Origin: Bdellovibrio sp.
GTDB lineage: Bacteria; Bdellovibrionota; Bacteriovoracia; Bacteriovoracales; Bacteriovoracaceae
Length of the DNA stretch: 43,169 nt
Assembly: GCA_022729855.1 (NCBI GenBank)
Contig: DZBG01000010.1
Coordinates: forward strand, 1 to 43,169
Direction: 5' to 3'
Part shown: in pieces, positions 1 to 8,612 of the stretch
How the letters are laid out: each line of letters starts with the position of its first letter
Numbering within the stretch: position 1 is the first letter of the stretch
Made by a program: the position numbers and the translations under genes
Notes under the pieces: generated by a model
What the model was told of the DNA's origin: nothing
The model's database searches: none
What the model saw: only the letters and a program-made list of their open reading frames with translations

Positions 1-2
1 AC

Positions 3-54
3 AAACGTTCTGACGGTAGGGGCAGATAACCTGCACCACTTTAGGGACAATATC
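3..54 (+). repeat. Left copy of 52-bp terminal inverted repeat
   Basis: Bases 3-54 are the exact reverse complement of the last 52 bases of the window; identity ends at base 55. Read on the + strand in the frame of codon 4-6 it encodes the same peptide as the right-hand copy (start NVLTVGADNL), then diverges and meets a TAG at 61-63. It lies immediately upstream of a lipoprotein signal peptide that has no start codon. It could be a genuine repeat or a fold-back/chimera artefact. Confidence 0.9.
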
Positions 55-83
55 TCCTTATAGCCTTTATTCTTGTCTCTACC

Positions 84-584
84 GTGGCCTGTGTTGGAAC
101 AGGATCTCGTACTCCTATTCCTGTGACAACGACTCAAGATGGTTTAAAAGGAGTGGCCAAAGACCAACCTCCTTTAGAAATGGAGAGTTCGGTCAGGCTT
201 ATTTCAAGAGAAGCTGGGGATTTTGATTTAGCAAGTCTTTACCTCTCAAATTACTTAAAAGTGAACACATTGCCTGCACTCCAATTTTATAATAACGATG
301 AAATTGTGGGAGAAATGTCAGCTGAAGAGAGAGCTGAATTTGTCCTTATTCCTGCTGCTACAAACCTGAATGTGACTCAGGCAGATATAGATAGTGGAGA
401 AGTAAATGGGAACACGATTGCTTCTAATAAAATTGTTGTAGGCCAAGTTTGGTCTTTGAAGAAGATTAGCCCAACTCACTCATTTTCTCTTATTTTTCAA
501 ATTATCAGTTATAAGCCAGGTTTGAGCTTAAAAATTGAATATAAACTCAAAGAGTTTTTCTATCGTAATTCGTCTACTTTTTAG
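84..584 (+). CDS. Putative lipoprotein, 5' end lost at window edge
   Basis: I do not recognise the family. The only ordinary start codon in frame is GTG at 84, but the open frame extends back to 45 and reads as the end of a lipoprotein signal peptide (YLLIAFILVSTVAC), with TVAC as lipobox and the cysteine codon at 90-92. The true protein therefore probably starts upstream of 84. No ATG, GTG or TTG lies in frame between the TAG at 42-44 and base 84, because the sequence up to base 54 is the left inverted repeat. The mature part (about 165 residues) is hydrophilic with a Thr/Pro stretch after the Cys and a basic, aromatic C-terminus. It is likely an envelope-anchored protein. The gene stands alone before the next + strand gene. 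Confidence 0.6.
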   Translation: MACVGTGSRTPIPVTTTQDGLKGVAKDQPPLEMESSVRLISREAGDFDLASLYLSNYLKVNTLPALQFYNNDEIVGEMSAEERAEFVLIPAATNLNVTQADIDSGEVNGNTIASNKIVVGQVWSLKKISPTHSFSLIFQIISYKPGLSLKIEYKLKEFFYRNSSTF

Positions 585-653
585 TCAGTCTAAATTTCTA
601 AAGCATTGAAAAAACACTCTAGGCGATGGCCTCCTATTTGCTTAGATTAAGGT

Positions 654-2993
654 ATGAATTTCAGGTTCAGACCTCTTTATTTTGCCCTCATCTGGGCCAT
701 TGTCTTTAGTGCCTCCGCACAGGATATGCCGCGCACTCGTCTGTGGCCTGATAAATGGTTAAACGATATCAACAAAAACATCGACCGTTCAGGGTCTCAG
801 CTTACCAACGTTATTTTCGATCAAATTGATGATTTTGATTATACTTTTGTTGAAACCATCGATTTCAAACTTAAGGGCGGAATCAAACGAACTGTTTTTG
901 ATAACCAAGATGTTCTTGGAACATGGACAGTGAATGATAATATAAAAATTGAAATGGGCCACGATAAAGCCGAAGTTTCTGTCCCACTAGGCCCGAGCGT
1001 TATTTCACCACTTGCTTTTAAATTAGGTATTGGTGGAAGCATCTCTGTTTCTCACGTGAGACAGGTTAAATCATACGAATACCATACTCTTCCAAAAGTT
1101 GATGAACTGGGTGAAGGAAACGTAGAAGAGCAGGTGACTCGCTCACGTTGGTTTGAATTTGATCCTTCATCACGTCCAAGACTTTCAAAAATTTGGAATC
1201 CTCTTCTGGCCGGCACACGAATTCCTTGGACTAAAAAATCTCTAGGGAGACTGGCTGAAGGTGAGCTCGTTTCTTATTCGACAAGTGGATATGTCTCAAC
1301 TGGACTCGAACTAGGTATTGTCCCCATCAAGTTTTATAAGGATGCAAATCTTAATCTATCAGTCGGGGCGAAGGTTTATGTTTCAGGTGAATTTAGAATT
1401 ACGGTCTTAAAAGAATCAGAAAGATATGTTCGTGTGAAAGTGACTAAGATAAATTCGCGCGGAACTGAAGTCACTGCAGGTTCATCAGCTAAAGATATTG
1501 AAGTATTTGAAGGATTCACAGCCCTAGGACAAGAGCACTTAGGAAAAGTTAAAGTGAGTGTGACTCCTTTTAATTTTTCAATGAAAAGAGAAAGAAAAAA
1601 GCAATACGATTTAGGTTTTAGATACGATATGAATGATCCAGAAGCGGAAGCTGCTTATGAAAGTGCTTTAATAGGGCAGTTTGAGCATTCAGAAGTACTA
1701 CTTAAGAGTAAAAGTAAATCGATTGAACATATCCTGACTCGTAATTCAATTGAGAGGAGCAGAGAGCGGGGCTTGGCCTTAGGTGTGGACTGGTTTATTA
1801 AAACAAAAAGTTCAAGAAAAAGATCAGATCTTGAGGCAGATATTGTTCTTCCAGATGGAAATAAGAAAATTTTTAAAAGTTCTGCCGAGCTTTCGAGAAC
1901 ATGGTCTTCTGTTTGGGGGGATGGTGAAAAGAAAAGTTATAATTTCATTACTCTTTTTGATCAGTATGCGTACGAGAAGGGTGAGGCCAATAGTTTTCAG
2001 CTTGTAACCGAAGGCTTGATTGAAGACGTGCGCACATCCGGTGAAGAGATTACTGGTTATATTAATAATGTCGAAAAAATCATTGGTAATACTGATGTCC
2101 TTCCTGATTTACCCATTTTTGTTCCTTCAGATAAAAAAGAAGGGAAATTAAAGAAGGCGAGATATAAACGATCATCATTTTATTTTGGGCAGTTCTTCTC
2201 TCAAAAACAGTTAGTGAAGTTTATTAATACTCCACCTGCAAAAGCTCTTAATATAGCTCAAAGAAGTTTTAGCAATTCAAGTGAAATCAATAAAGGGCGT
2301 CGAACAAGACTCTTCTATAAGCGATGGATGAAAATTCAAAAGGCTTATCAGCAAGTAAGTTCAAGTTCTGATTTAGTGAAAGTGCTAAAAAACGTCGCCG
2401 ATCTTTTTAAGATGTATGGAAAGGCCATTGAAGGAATGAAGACTATTCTAATGAGTCTTAATGGAGAAGAAATCGATTATTTCCTCACGGCCTCAAATAG
2501 TTCATTTGGCCGTATTCAGCTCCGTGGTAAGCATCCTACTAATGCAGAAAAACTTTTAACTCTTGCTGATGATACCATCAATTTCGAAAACACCGTGGGA
2601 ACAAGTCGCGCTGATGCTGCTATGGTTATTAAAGATGTTAAAGCAGAGCAGTTGGCCGACAAAACAATCAAAATGACTTTTACTCTTCCCAAAAATGCAA
2701 ACTATCTCTTCTTTAGAGTCTTGCGTTCGAGTGGATGGAAAAAAATCAAAAATATCAAAGAGCTTGTTTTCTTTAACAAGAATAAATTTGTGGAAGGAGT
2801 GAATGAGTGGATCATTGGACCAGACTCAACATCTAGTTTAGACAGAGCTCTTTATGATTCTTTCATCAAAACCGAATACTACACAATTCAAATAAGTGGA
2901 TCACAAGATCGTTTTAGATGGGGGCGTACAGAATCAGCTCGATTTAAAGTCACTGTTCCTGAGGAACAAGAAAATCTAGTTGAAGTCAGATAA
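654..2993 (+). CDS. Large exported protein of unknown function (779 aa)
   Basis: The ATG at 654 follows an AAGG ribosome site (TTAAGGT). The N-terminus is basic, then a hydrophobic run ending SASAQ, a good Sec signal peptide with cleavage near residue 22. The body has no transmembrane helix and no motif that I can name. It alternates short beta-rich stretches with a lysine/arginine-rich middle (residues about 305-420, for example KRERKKQYDLG) and a helical region around 540-600. The last 100 residues look like a beta-sandwich, FNIII-like module (KMTFTLPKNA, then an RFKVTVPEEQ end), which is only a shape impression. It is likely periplasmic or secreted. Its stop codon abuts the stop of the convergent flavin-reductase gene with no intervening base. 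Confidence 0.8.
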   Translation: MNFRFRPLYFALIWAIVFSASAQDMPRTRLWPDKWLNDINKNIDRSGSQLTNVIFDQIDDFDYTFVETIDFKLKGGIKRTVFDNQDVLGTWTVNDNIKIEMGHDKAEVSVPLGPSVISPLAFKLGIGGSISVSHVRQVKSYEYHTLPKVDELGEGNVEEQVTRSRWFEFDPSSRPRLSKIWNPLLAGTRIPWTKKSLGRLAEGELVSYSTSGYVSTGLELGIVPIKFYKDANLNLSVGAKVYVSGEFRITVLKESERYVRVKVTKINSRGTEVTAGSSAKDIEVFEGFTALGQEHLGKVKVSVTPFNFSMKRERKKQYDLGFRYDMNDPEAEAAYESALIGQFEHSEVLLKSKSKSIEHILTRNSIERSRERGLALGVDWFIKTKSSRKRSDLEADIVLPDGNKKIFKSSAELSRTWSSVWGDGEKKSYNFITLFDQYAYEKGEANSFQLVTEGLIEDVRTSGEEITGYINNVEKIIGNTDVLPDLPIFVPSDKKEGKLKKARYKRSSFYFGQFFSQKQLVKFINTPPAKALNIAQRSFSNSSEINKGRRTRLFYKRWMKIQKAYQQVSSSSDLVKVLKNVADLFKMYGKAIEGMKTILMSLNGEEIDYFLTASNSSFGRIQLRGKHPTNAEKLLTLADDTINFENTVGTSRADAAMVIKDVKAEQLADKTIKMTFTLPKNANYLFFRVLRSSGWKKIKNIKELVFFNKNKFVEGVNEWIIGPDSTSSLDRALYDSFIKTEYYTIQISGSQDRFRWGRTESARFKVTVPEEQENLVEVR

Positions 2994-3620
2994 CTATTTC
3001 TGAATCTGCGCCTTCATTAGTCTTTCTAATTGAAATACTGAATCCGTTTTAAACCAATCATTTCCTGCTCCACGACCTACGGCCTTAAGAAGGTGAGATT
3101 GAATCTTTCCGTCCTTCATAACTGATTCATCAGCATGGATGAGCTTTACTTCACCAGTAATAAGCGAGCCGGTACCAGGTGTGTTTCCGTAGCAGAGCAT
3201 ATCGCGAAAAACACATTCAAAATGAATGGGAGACTCTTTTAAGCGCTTCGCTTTCACCATTTCAGAGTCCATAGGAGTCAGATGAGCAAAGTTAAATTCA
3301 TCCTCACCATAAGGAAGCTCAGTAGAAGCCGCATTTACCTTAAGGTGGTTATCTTCAGTACAAAAATTGACGACAAATTCACGTTCGCGAAGGATATTTT
3401 TAACCGTATCCTTGAACTCCCCATCTGAGGAACGTATCATAGGACAGAAGGCCACAATCATCGGTTGAGCTGAAATTGCTGTAAAAAATGAAAAAGGTGC
3501 TAAATTATTTGAGCCATCAATATTGCGAGTAGAAATCACTGCAATTGGTCTTGGAATAATTGAACCAATTAAAAATTTATAATTATCAGCAAATGCACCA
3601 TTGGTTTGGAATGTTTTCAT
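2994..3620 (-). CDS. Flavin reductase-like FMN-binding split-barrel protein
   Basis: This is a DIM6/NTAB-type flavin reductase domain of about 208 residues. The diagnostic region is N-terminal: GSIIPRPIAVIST, then NLAPFSFFTAISAQP, the usual FMN-binding face of this fold, followed by a VVNFC strand. Family members use FMN or FAD in small redox reactions or supply reduced flavin to a monooxygenase; the partner here is unknown. I chose the ATG at 3620 because AAAAGGATCCAC places a Shine-Dalgarno site at proper spacing. A longer frame starts at a GTG at 3635, but that would put the ribosome site inside the gene. It is divergent from the MBL gene with only 36 bases between starts. It lies near, but is separated from, the homogentisate genes on the same strand. 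Confidence 0.85.
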   Translation of the reverse strand: MKTFQTNGAFADNYKFLIGSIIPRPIAVISTRNIDGSNNLAPFSFFTAISAQPMIVAFCPMIRSSDGEFKDTVKNILREREFVVNFCTEDNHLKVNAASTELPYGEDEFNFAHLTPMDSEMVKAKRLKESPIHFECVFRDMLCYGNTPGTGSLITGEVKLIHADESVMKDGKIQSHLLKAVGRGAGNDWFKTDSVFQLERLMKAQIQK

Positions 3621-3656
3621 GTGGATCCTTTTCACTTATTTTAGGAAGAAAACCCT

Positions 3657-4541
3657 ATGTTTAAAAGTTTAATCACACTCATTTTCTGTTTTTCACTTAT
3701 TCCTCATGCTTTTGCCGAAATAAAAGTGCGTTGGCTCACAGTAGCATCTGTGATTATTGAAGATGGAGAGTCTGCCATACTTGTGGATCCAGCTTGGACA
3801 AGGCCAACTCTTCTAAATGCATTAGGGCTATCAAGACTAAAAAGTGATGAGAAATTAGTAGAGAGTGAACTTAAAAAACTGAATATTACAAAAGTTGATG
3901 GAATTTTTACAAGTCATCAGCATTTTGATCACTCTTTAGATGCACCAGTTGTGGCCAGACTTACAGGTGCTGTTAATTATGTAGATGAAAATTCACTTCT
4001 CATTTCAAATGCCTTTAAAGACCCAAGAATTAAAACCAAAATGATAAGTGATAATGGTATTATTGAAATTGGAAAATTTAAAATTACCACAATGAAACGT
4101 GAGCATGCTGCTATTCGTGCTATGGGGACAAAATTTTTACCGGGCGCAGTTCCCGCAGATTTTGATTTCGGTTTTTGGCAATATCACGAAGGTCAGACTT
4201 GGTTTTACTTAATTGAACATCCAGAAAAAAATATTCTTCTTGATCAGGCCAGTGAATCTCGTCCTGATTTAATTGCTGGTAAAACTAAAAAAATAGATGT
4301 TTTAATCCAAGGAATAGCTAACAGAGAGAGTGATAAAGTTTTTCTTGATGGATATTTAAAGATTTATAATCCAAGTGTGTTTATCCCACTTCATTTTGAT
4401 AATTTCTTTAAACAGTTTGATGGAAAAGATCCAGGAAGATTATATGGAGTCAAGTTTGAGGAAATTCTTGGTAAAATTAAAAAAGAATTTCCCCAAACTA
4501 AAGTTATCGATCCGGTTTACGGAGAAGCATACTCTCTTTAA
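3657..4541 (+). CDS. Exported metallo-beta-lactamase-fold hydrolase
   Basis: Residues 1-20 form a Sec signal peptide ending AFA. The mature protein carries the MBL zinc motif HQHFDH (H87, H89, D91, H92), with likely further ligands H150 (KREH), D196 (NILLDQ) and H246 (IPLHFD), so both metal sites look intact. This places it with periplasmic or secreted MBL-fold hydrolases close to the UlaG/YcbL-like group; the substrate cannot be told. Length (294 aa) is ordinary for the fold. The start ATG follows AGGAAGA at good spacing. The 3' end overlaps the convergent gene on the other strand by 4 bases. Confidence 0.85.
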   Translation: MFKSLITLIFCFSLIPHAFAEIKVRWLTVASVIIEDGESAILVDPAWTRPTLLNALGLSRLKSDEKLVESELKKLNITKVDGIFTSHQHFDHSLDAPVVARLTGAVNYVDENSLLISNAFKDPRIKTKMISDNGIIEIGKFKITTMKREHAAIRAMGTKFLPGAVPADFDFGFWQYHEGQTWFYLIEHPEKNILLDQASESRPDLIAGKTKKIDVLIQGIANRESDKVFLDGYLKIYNPSVFIPLHFDNFFKQFDGKDPGRLYGVKFEEILGKIKKEFPQTKVIDPVYGEAYSL

Positions 4542-5347
4542 AAATCTAGAGAGAGTTTTGTTGTCGTACTTGCTACACCATTTGATCTTGCTACTTCGGC
4601 CCCAATTTTAAACAAAGCGAGTTGGAAGTTAAGACCTAAGGCTCCATATGTTCCATCGTTAGAAACAGACTGTTTTTGTGAGTTAGTGAAAGCAAAAATT
4701 GTTCCTCCACCTGCTGCACTTACATCAATATCACTGCTCACGTGAAATGTTCCAACTTTAAGGTATGGAGTAAGCATTCCCAAAAACTCTTTAGAAACAC
4801 CAATCCAAAGACTGCTCGTTTTACTTTTGAAATTAATGGTAGAGTTGACATCAGTACCTGATGTTGATGAGTTATTGATTACCTGATCATATTCAAAATT
4901 TGAACTTGAACCATTAAATCCAACAGCAAGATCTAGAGGAAGTCCAAAATATCCTCCTGCATTCCAACCAATTCCGATTGAGCTACTTCTAATTTCTGCA
5001 TCGCTGGCCTTAATTGTAGGAATCGCAGTGATCTCAACAAAAAGTTCAAGTGGAAAGTGAGCACGGACCATAAGGCCTCCGTGTGGAAGATTTTTAAAAT
5101 CTTTTCCATCTCCACCATTTCTATTAATAACTTTTTCTAAATCTTTTGAACGAGTCGCCCCACCAACAAGACCAACTTCAACTCCCCAAAGTCCATTTGT
5201 CTCAGGAGCAGAAACTGCAGTATGAGAGAAGTTTGCACCCATTTCATTTGAGACATCTTTTAGATCTGATTTTGTTATATTATCTAAATTAATATCTGCA
5301 GCGATCGCACTTGTTGAAATTAAAGTAAGTAGTAACATCCATTTCAT
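4538..5347 (-). CDS. Outer-membrane-like beta-barrel protein
   Basis: This 269-residue protein starts with a short signal peptide ending SAIAA and finishes with the alternating strand TTTKLSLDF, whose terminal Phe is the usual outer-membrane insertion signal. Between lie glycine-rich amphipathic strands (VEVGLVGGATR, GIGWNAGGYFG, LYLKVG-like segments). It resembles DUF6588-type proteins, but I hold that only loosely. The start has a clear AAAGGA site. It begins 18 bases after the homogentisate dioxygenase stop on the same strand, so it is probably the last gene of that operon. A role as a porin or sensor for the aromatic substrate is possible but is inference from position. The 3' end overlaps the convergent MBL gene by 4 bases. 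Confidence 0.75.
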   Translation of the reverse strand: MKWMLLLTLISTSAIAADINLDNITKSDLKDVSNEMGANFSHTAVSAPETNGLWGVEVGLVGGATRSKDLEKVINRNGGDGKDFKNLPHGGLMVRAHFPLELFVEITAIPTIKASDAEIRSSSIGIGWNAGGYFGLPLDLAVGFNGSSSNFEYDQVINNSSTSGTDVNSTINFKSKTSSLWIGVSKEFLGMLTPYLKVGTFHVSSDIDVSAAGGGTIFAFTNSQKQSVSNDGTYGALGLNFQLALFKIGAEVARSNGVASTTTKLSLDF

Positions 5348-5365
5348 TCAAACATTCCTTTGTAA

Positions 5366-6460
5366 TTATTTAGTCATCCAACTTTTCCAGTATTCAGTAT
5401 TCTCAAGTCTTTTAAAATCATCGGTCATATCGAGCGGGTAGCGAGCATCAATCATCACCGCAAACTCATCTGTGAATTCTTTCTCATCAGCTTTGGCAAA
5501 GGCCTTAGGGTGTGGACCATGGTTAATTCCTTGCGGATGGTATGTAATGGCACCAGCATCAATATTATCTCGAGAAAAGAAGTTTCCTTGATGATAAAAG
5601 AGGACCTCATCATAATCAATATTAGAATGGTAGAAGGGAACCTTAAGAACTCCTTCAGATGTGTGCTCAAGTGGACGTGCTACAAATGAGCAGATCACAA
5701 AATTGTGACAAACAAAGGTCGTATGTCCCGACGGAGGAATATGGTACCTGTGTGAGGTTACTGGACAATAATCGTAGATTGAAACTTTCCAAGGATATAG
5801 TGATCCTTTCCAACCAGCTGCATCTAGAGGATTAAATGGATAAGTCACATGAGTGATCTTTCCACGGTGTTTAATATCAATTTGATATGAGCTTAGATTT
5901 TGCTCGCTACCTTTAGCTGATTCAGGGACAAATTTCGCTGTCTGGTCGTAAAGAGCATTAGGTCCTAAAATTCCGCGAGTTGGTTCTTCGAATTCTGAAC
6001 GAGACTCCACTTTTAAAAACTTCGTAGCTGTTTTGATATAGGTTTTATAAGTCGTCCCACGTGGCATAATGATATAGTCACCCTTAACATAAGGAATATG
6101 GCCGTAAGTTGTTTCGATTGTTCCTTCACCTTCGTGAATAAAAAACATCTCATCATGATCAGCATTTCTAAAAAAAGTCTCATAAGGCTTATCTCTTGTT
6201 CCAAGATAAACTTCGATGTCATTATTAAAAAGAATTTTTATAAACTTATTTTTTAAACTCGATTCATCAAAGAGTGGAGGTAGATTACGAGGGCGAAGTT
6301 CTCCTACAATATGAGTCCAGTCTGTTGGTCTATTCTCATGGTAGATATGAGACACACGTCCGAAAAAACCTTTTCTTCCATGCTCTTCTTCAAAAGTCCC
6401 TTTTGGGATTTTTACGTGGGCCTGTTTCGTATAAGTTCCACTTGCTTTAAAGTTTTCCAT
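5366..6460 (-). CDS. hmgA: Homogentisate 1,2-dioxygenase
   Basis: This enzyme opens the ring of homogentisate to maleylacetoacetate using Fe(II) and O2, the central step of tyrosine degradation. The 364-residue protein has the double-cupin layout of the family. The first cupin is around DHDEMFFIHEGEGTIET (residues 101-117). The second holds the iron site: H278 and E285 in YHSNIDYDEVLFYH, and H314 in GINHGPHP, with the typical GHTTFVCHNFVICSFV strand before it. It is shorter than the eukaryotic enzyme (about 440 residues), as is common for bacterial forms. The start ATG is preceded by AGGACTTAAG. It sits 8 bases downstream of the FAH-family gene and 18 bases upstream of the barrel gene. Confidence 0.95.
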   Translation of the reverse strand: MENFKASGTYTKQAHVKIPKGTFEEEHGRKGFFGRVSHIYHENRPTDWTHIVGELRPRNLPPLFDESSLKNKFIKILFNNDIEVYLGTRDKPYETFFRNADHDEMFFIHEGEGTIETTYGHIPYVKGDYIIMPRGTTYKTYIKTATKFLKVESRSEFEEPTRGILGPNALYDQTAKFVPESAKGSEQNLSSYQIDIKHRGKITHVTYPFNPLDAAGWKGSLYPWKVSIYDYCPVTSHRYHIPPSGHTTFVCHNFVICSFVARPLEHTSEGVLKVPFYHSNIDYDEVLFYHQGNFFSRDNIDAGAITYHPQGINHGPHPKAFAKADEKEFTDEFAVMIDARYPLDMTDDFKRLENTEYWKSWMTK

Positions 6461-6468
6461 CTTAAGTC

Positions 6469-7488
6469 CTATGGTTTTGTATTTGGAGTTCCTACAATAT
6501 TTTTTAGTGTTCCAATGCGATCAATTGTGAGCTCTAGTTTGTCACCTGGCTGAATCCATTTATCTAATTCTAGTCCACAACCTGTTCCTACTGTGCCTGA
6601 TCCTAAGAAGTCTGTAGCACGAACCCATTCTTCCATTGAGAGATGTTCAACCATCTCTCCCCATGAGTAATGAGAATCTCCAGACATCCCACGTGACCAC
6701 TCTGTTCCGTTTACCGCTGCGGTCATAAGAAGATTTGGCTCTTCATAATTAAATTCATCAAAGGTTGTGATAACCGGACCTATCACTGAGCACCAATCTT
6801 TGCCTTTAGCAGGCCCCAGGCGAATAGACATTTCTTTTTTCTGAATATCACGTGCAGAGATATCATTAAGAATAGTGAATCCGAAAATATGGTGTTTAAT
6901 ATCTTTTGCTTTGATGTTTTTTCCATCACGTCCGATGACTACACCAAGTTCAAGTTCATAATCTAAAAGTTGCGAATAATAAGGCCATGGAATGATTTCA
7001 TCTGTTCCAATAAAGCCTGTATTTCCACCTTTATAATACGCAGGGATTTCATACCATGCTGGAGGAACAGGTTCGTTTCTTTTTTCAAAACCTTTTTTGA
7101 CATGTTTTTCATGAGCATAAAAATCACGATACATATTGATTTGATCAATCGGTGTATCAAACTTCACATCACCAACAACATCAAGAATATTGAAAGCAAT
7201 ATCAGCTCCCGTTTTTGTTTTTAGAACACCTTTTTTTAGAAGCTCAATATAAAGAGCATCAATCTCATGAAGTTTAGAAATCGCTCCTTCTTGGAGAAGG
7301 TTAAGAAAACGTGAAAGCGATGAAGGAGTGAATAGTTCTGCTCTTTCAATTGGATTGTAATAACCCATGATTTCAAATTGAGCTTGGGCCACAAAGTTAA
7401 CGTCTACAATGGTATGCTCGTCATGGAAAAAACCAAGTCTTTTAATGACGCCAAAAGGAGTCTGTCTTTTATAGGTACAAACCTTCAT
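6469..7488 (-). CDS. Fumarylacetoacetate hydrolase family protein (probable fumarylacetoacetase)
   Basis: In the tyrosine pathway this enzyme cleaves fumarylacetoacetate to fumarate and acetoacetate. The 339-residue protein shows the family's metal-binding set: D122 in MYRDFYAHEKH, E178 and E180 in LLDYELELGVVIG, and D209 in TILNDISARDIQ. H126 in the first motif is the likely catalytic His. The GTGCGLE segment near the C-terminus also fits the fold. Size and context, directly upstream of homogentisate dioxygenase, favour true fumarylacetoacetase over other FAH-superfamily hydrolases. The start overlaps the aminotransferase stop by one base (TAATG) and has a strong GGAGG site, so translation is probably coupled. 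Confidence 0.9.
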   Translation of the reverse strand: MKVCTYKRQTPFGVIKRLGFFHDEHTIVDVNFVAQAQFEIMGYYNPIERAELFTPSSLSRFLNLLQEGAISKLHEIDALYIELLKKGVLKTKTGADIAFNILDVVGDVKFDTPIDQINMYRDFYAHEKHVKKGFEKRNEPVPPAWYEIPAYYKGGNTGFIGTDEIIPWPYYSQLLDYELELGVVIGRDGKNIKAKDIKHHIFGFTILNDISARDIQKKEMSIRLGPAKGKDWCSVIGPVITTFDEFNYEEPNLLMTAAVNGTEWSRGMSGDSHYSWGEMVEHLSMEEWVRATDFLGSGTVGTGCGLELDKWIQPGDKLELTIDRIGTLKNIVGTPNTKP

Positions 7489-8612
7489 TAAATCCTCCCA
7501 AACTTTTTATCGTATCCAGGAAGAACTTCTTCCATCGCTTCAAAAAAATGTTTCATTTCATCTTTCGTCCCAATTGAAATACGGACATGGTCTGGCATTA
7601 AATTGGCCTTGAGCGGACGAATAATAACACCGTAGTTAAGTAGTTCATTGAACAGATACATACTGGCTTCTTCTGAACCAGTTTTGAGAGTAATAAAATT
7701 CGTCACAGAAGGAATCGGTTTAAAACCCTTTGCCGTTAAAAAGTTTACCGTCTCTGTATAGCGCTTTTTATTATTATCGAGAGTGCGTTTTAAATGTGGG
7801 TAATCCTTAAGAGCACCGTATGCACCTTTCTGAGCAATAAGACTTGGCTCAAACGGAAGTTTTACTTTATGTAAATTTCCAATGAGGTACTCATGTCCAA
7901 AACCATAACCACAACGAACTCCCGAAATTCCAAAAGCTTTTGAGAAGGTTCTGAGAGTGATCACGTTGTCATAACGATAGTTCATTGAATCTGGATAATC
8001 CCAGCATTCTCTCGCAAATTCAAAATAAGCTTCATCTAAAATCACGATGGTGTGACTTGGCACATGCTTCATCAAATAATCAAATTCTTCTTTTGTAATA
8101 TATGTCCCTGTAGGGTTATCTGGGTTCGCGATATAAACGATTTTGGTATTTGGAGTAATCTTTTTGGCCATAGCTTCTACATCGTATTTGTAGTCTGACT
8201 TTCTTGGCACTTGAATGAGTTTTGCCCCCACTGATTTGGCCAGAATAAGAAAACCAATAAAAGTATTCTCACTAGTCACAACTTCTTCATTAGGTTGAAG
8301 AAAGGCACGAACAATATAACCCATGATTCCTTCTGAACCATTTCCAAGAATAATATTGGCCGGCTTTAGGTTATAAAGTTCACAAAGAGCATTTTTTAAT
8401 TGGTGAGCAAACATATCTGGGTAGCGATGAACATCCCAAAGAGCGTTAGTCATTTCACGAATGGCCATAGGTGATGGACCCAATGGATTTTCATTACTGG
8501 CCAATTTTGAAATTTTAGTGAGACCTTTTTCACGGGCCAGTTCATCAATTGGCTTTCCAGCTTGATAAACCTCTAGTTTTTCAATGTAGTCAGGGACGAG
8601 CTTTTTTTGCAT
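7488..8612 (-). CDS. hisC: HisC-family PLP aminotransferase, probably acting on tyrosine
   Basis: This is a fold-type I, class II aminotransferase of the histidinol-phosphate type. From the ATG at 8612 (374 aa) it shows ASNENPLG (residues 38-45), the N163-P-D-N-P-T-G motif, D193 (ILDEAYFEF) contacting the PLP pyridine, and the Schiff-base lysine K225 in RTFSKAFGISG followed by RCGYG. HisC-type enzymes also transaminate tyrosine and phenylalanine. As first gene of an operon with FAH and HmgA, and with no other his gene here, tyrosine to 4-hydroxyphenylpyruvate is the likelier job. The frame is open to a GTG at 8654, but that would run under the fabI leader. The ATG with a weak GAGAA site is preferred. 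Confidence 0.88.
   Translation of the reverse strand: MQKKLVPDYIEKLEVYQAGKPIDELAREKGLTKISKLASNENPLGPSPMAIREMTNALWDVHRYPDMFAHQLKNALCELYNLKPANIILGNGSEGIMGYIVRAFLQPNEEVVTSENTFIGFLILAKSVGAKLIQVPRKSDYKYDVEAMAKKITPNTKIVYIANPDNPTGTYITKEEFDYLMKHVPSHTIVILDEAYFEFARECWDYPDSMNYRYDNVITLRTFSKAFGISGVRCGYGFGHEYLIGNLHKVKLPFEPSLIAQKGAYGALKDYPHLKRTLDNNKKRYTETVNFLTAKGFKPIPSVTNFITLKTGSEEASMYLFNELLNYGVIIRPLKANLMPDHVRISIGTKDEMKHFFEAMEEVLPGYDKKFGRI

Noticed and set aside
3-54. Terminal inverted repeats as the ends of a transposon or integrative element
   Set aside because: No transposase, integrase or target duplication is seen, and the cargo is ordinary housekeeping and envelope genes. The right copy is plain coding sequence of the anchor-domain gene.
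4375-4611. 78-codon + strand frame crossing the MBL/barrel junction
   Set aside because: It is an alternative frame of the MBL gene running into antisense of the barrel gene; no independent support.
7488-8612. Histidine-biosynthesis role for the HisC-type aminotransferase
   Set aside because: No other his gene is present, and the gene heads a tyrosine-degradation operon, so aromatic transamination is preferred, although dual function is possible.
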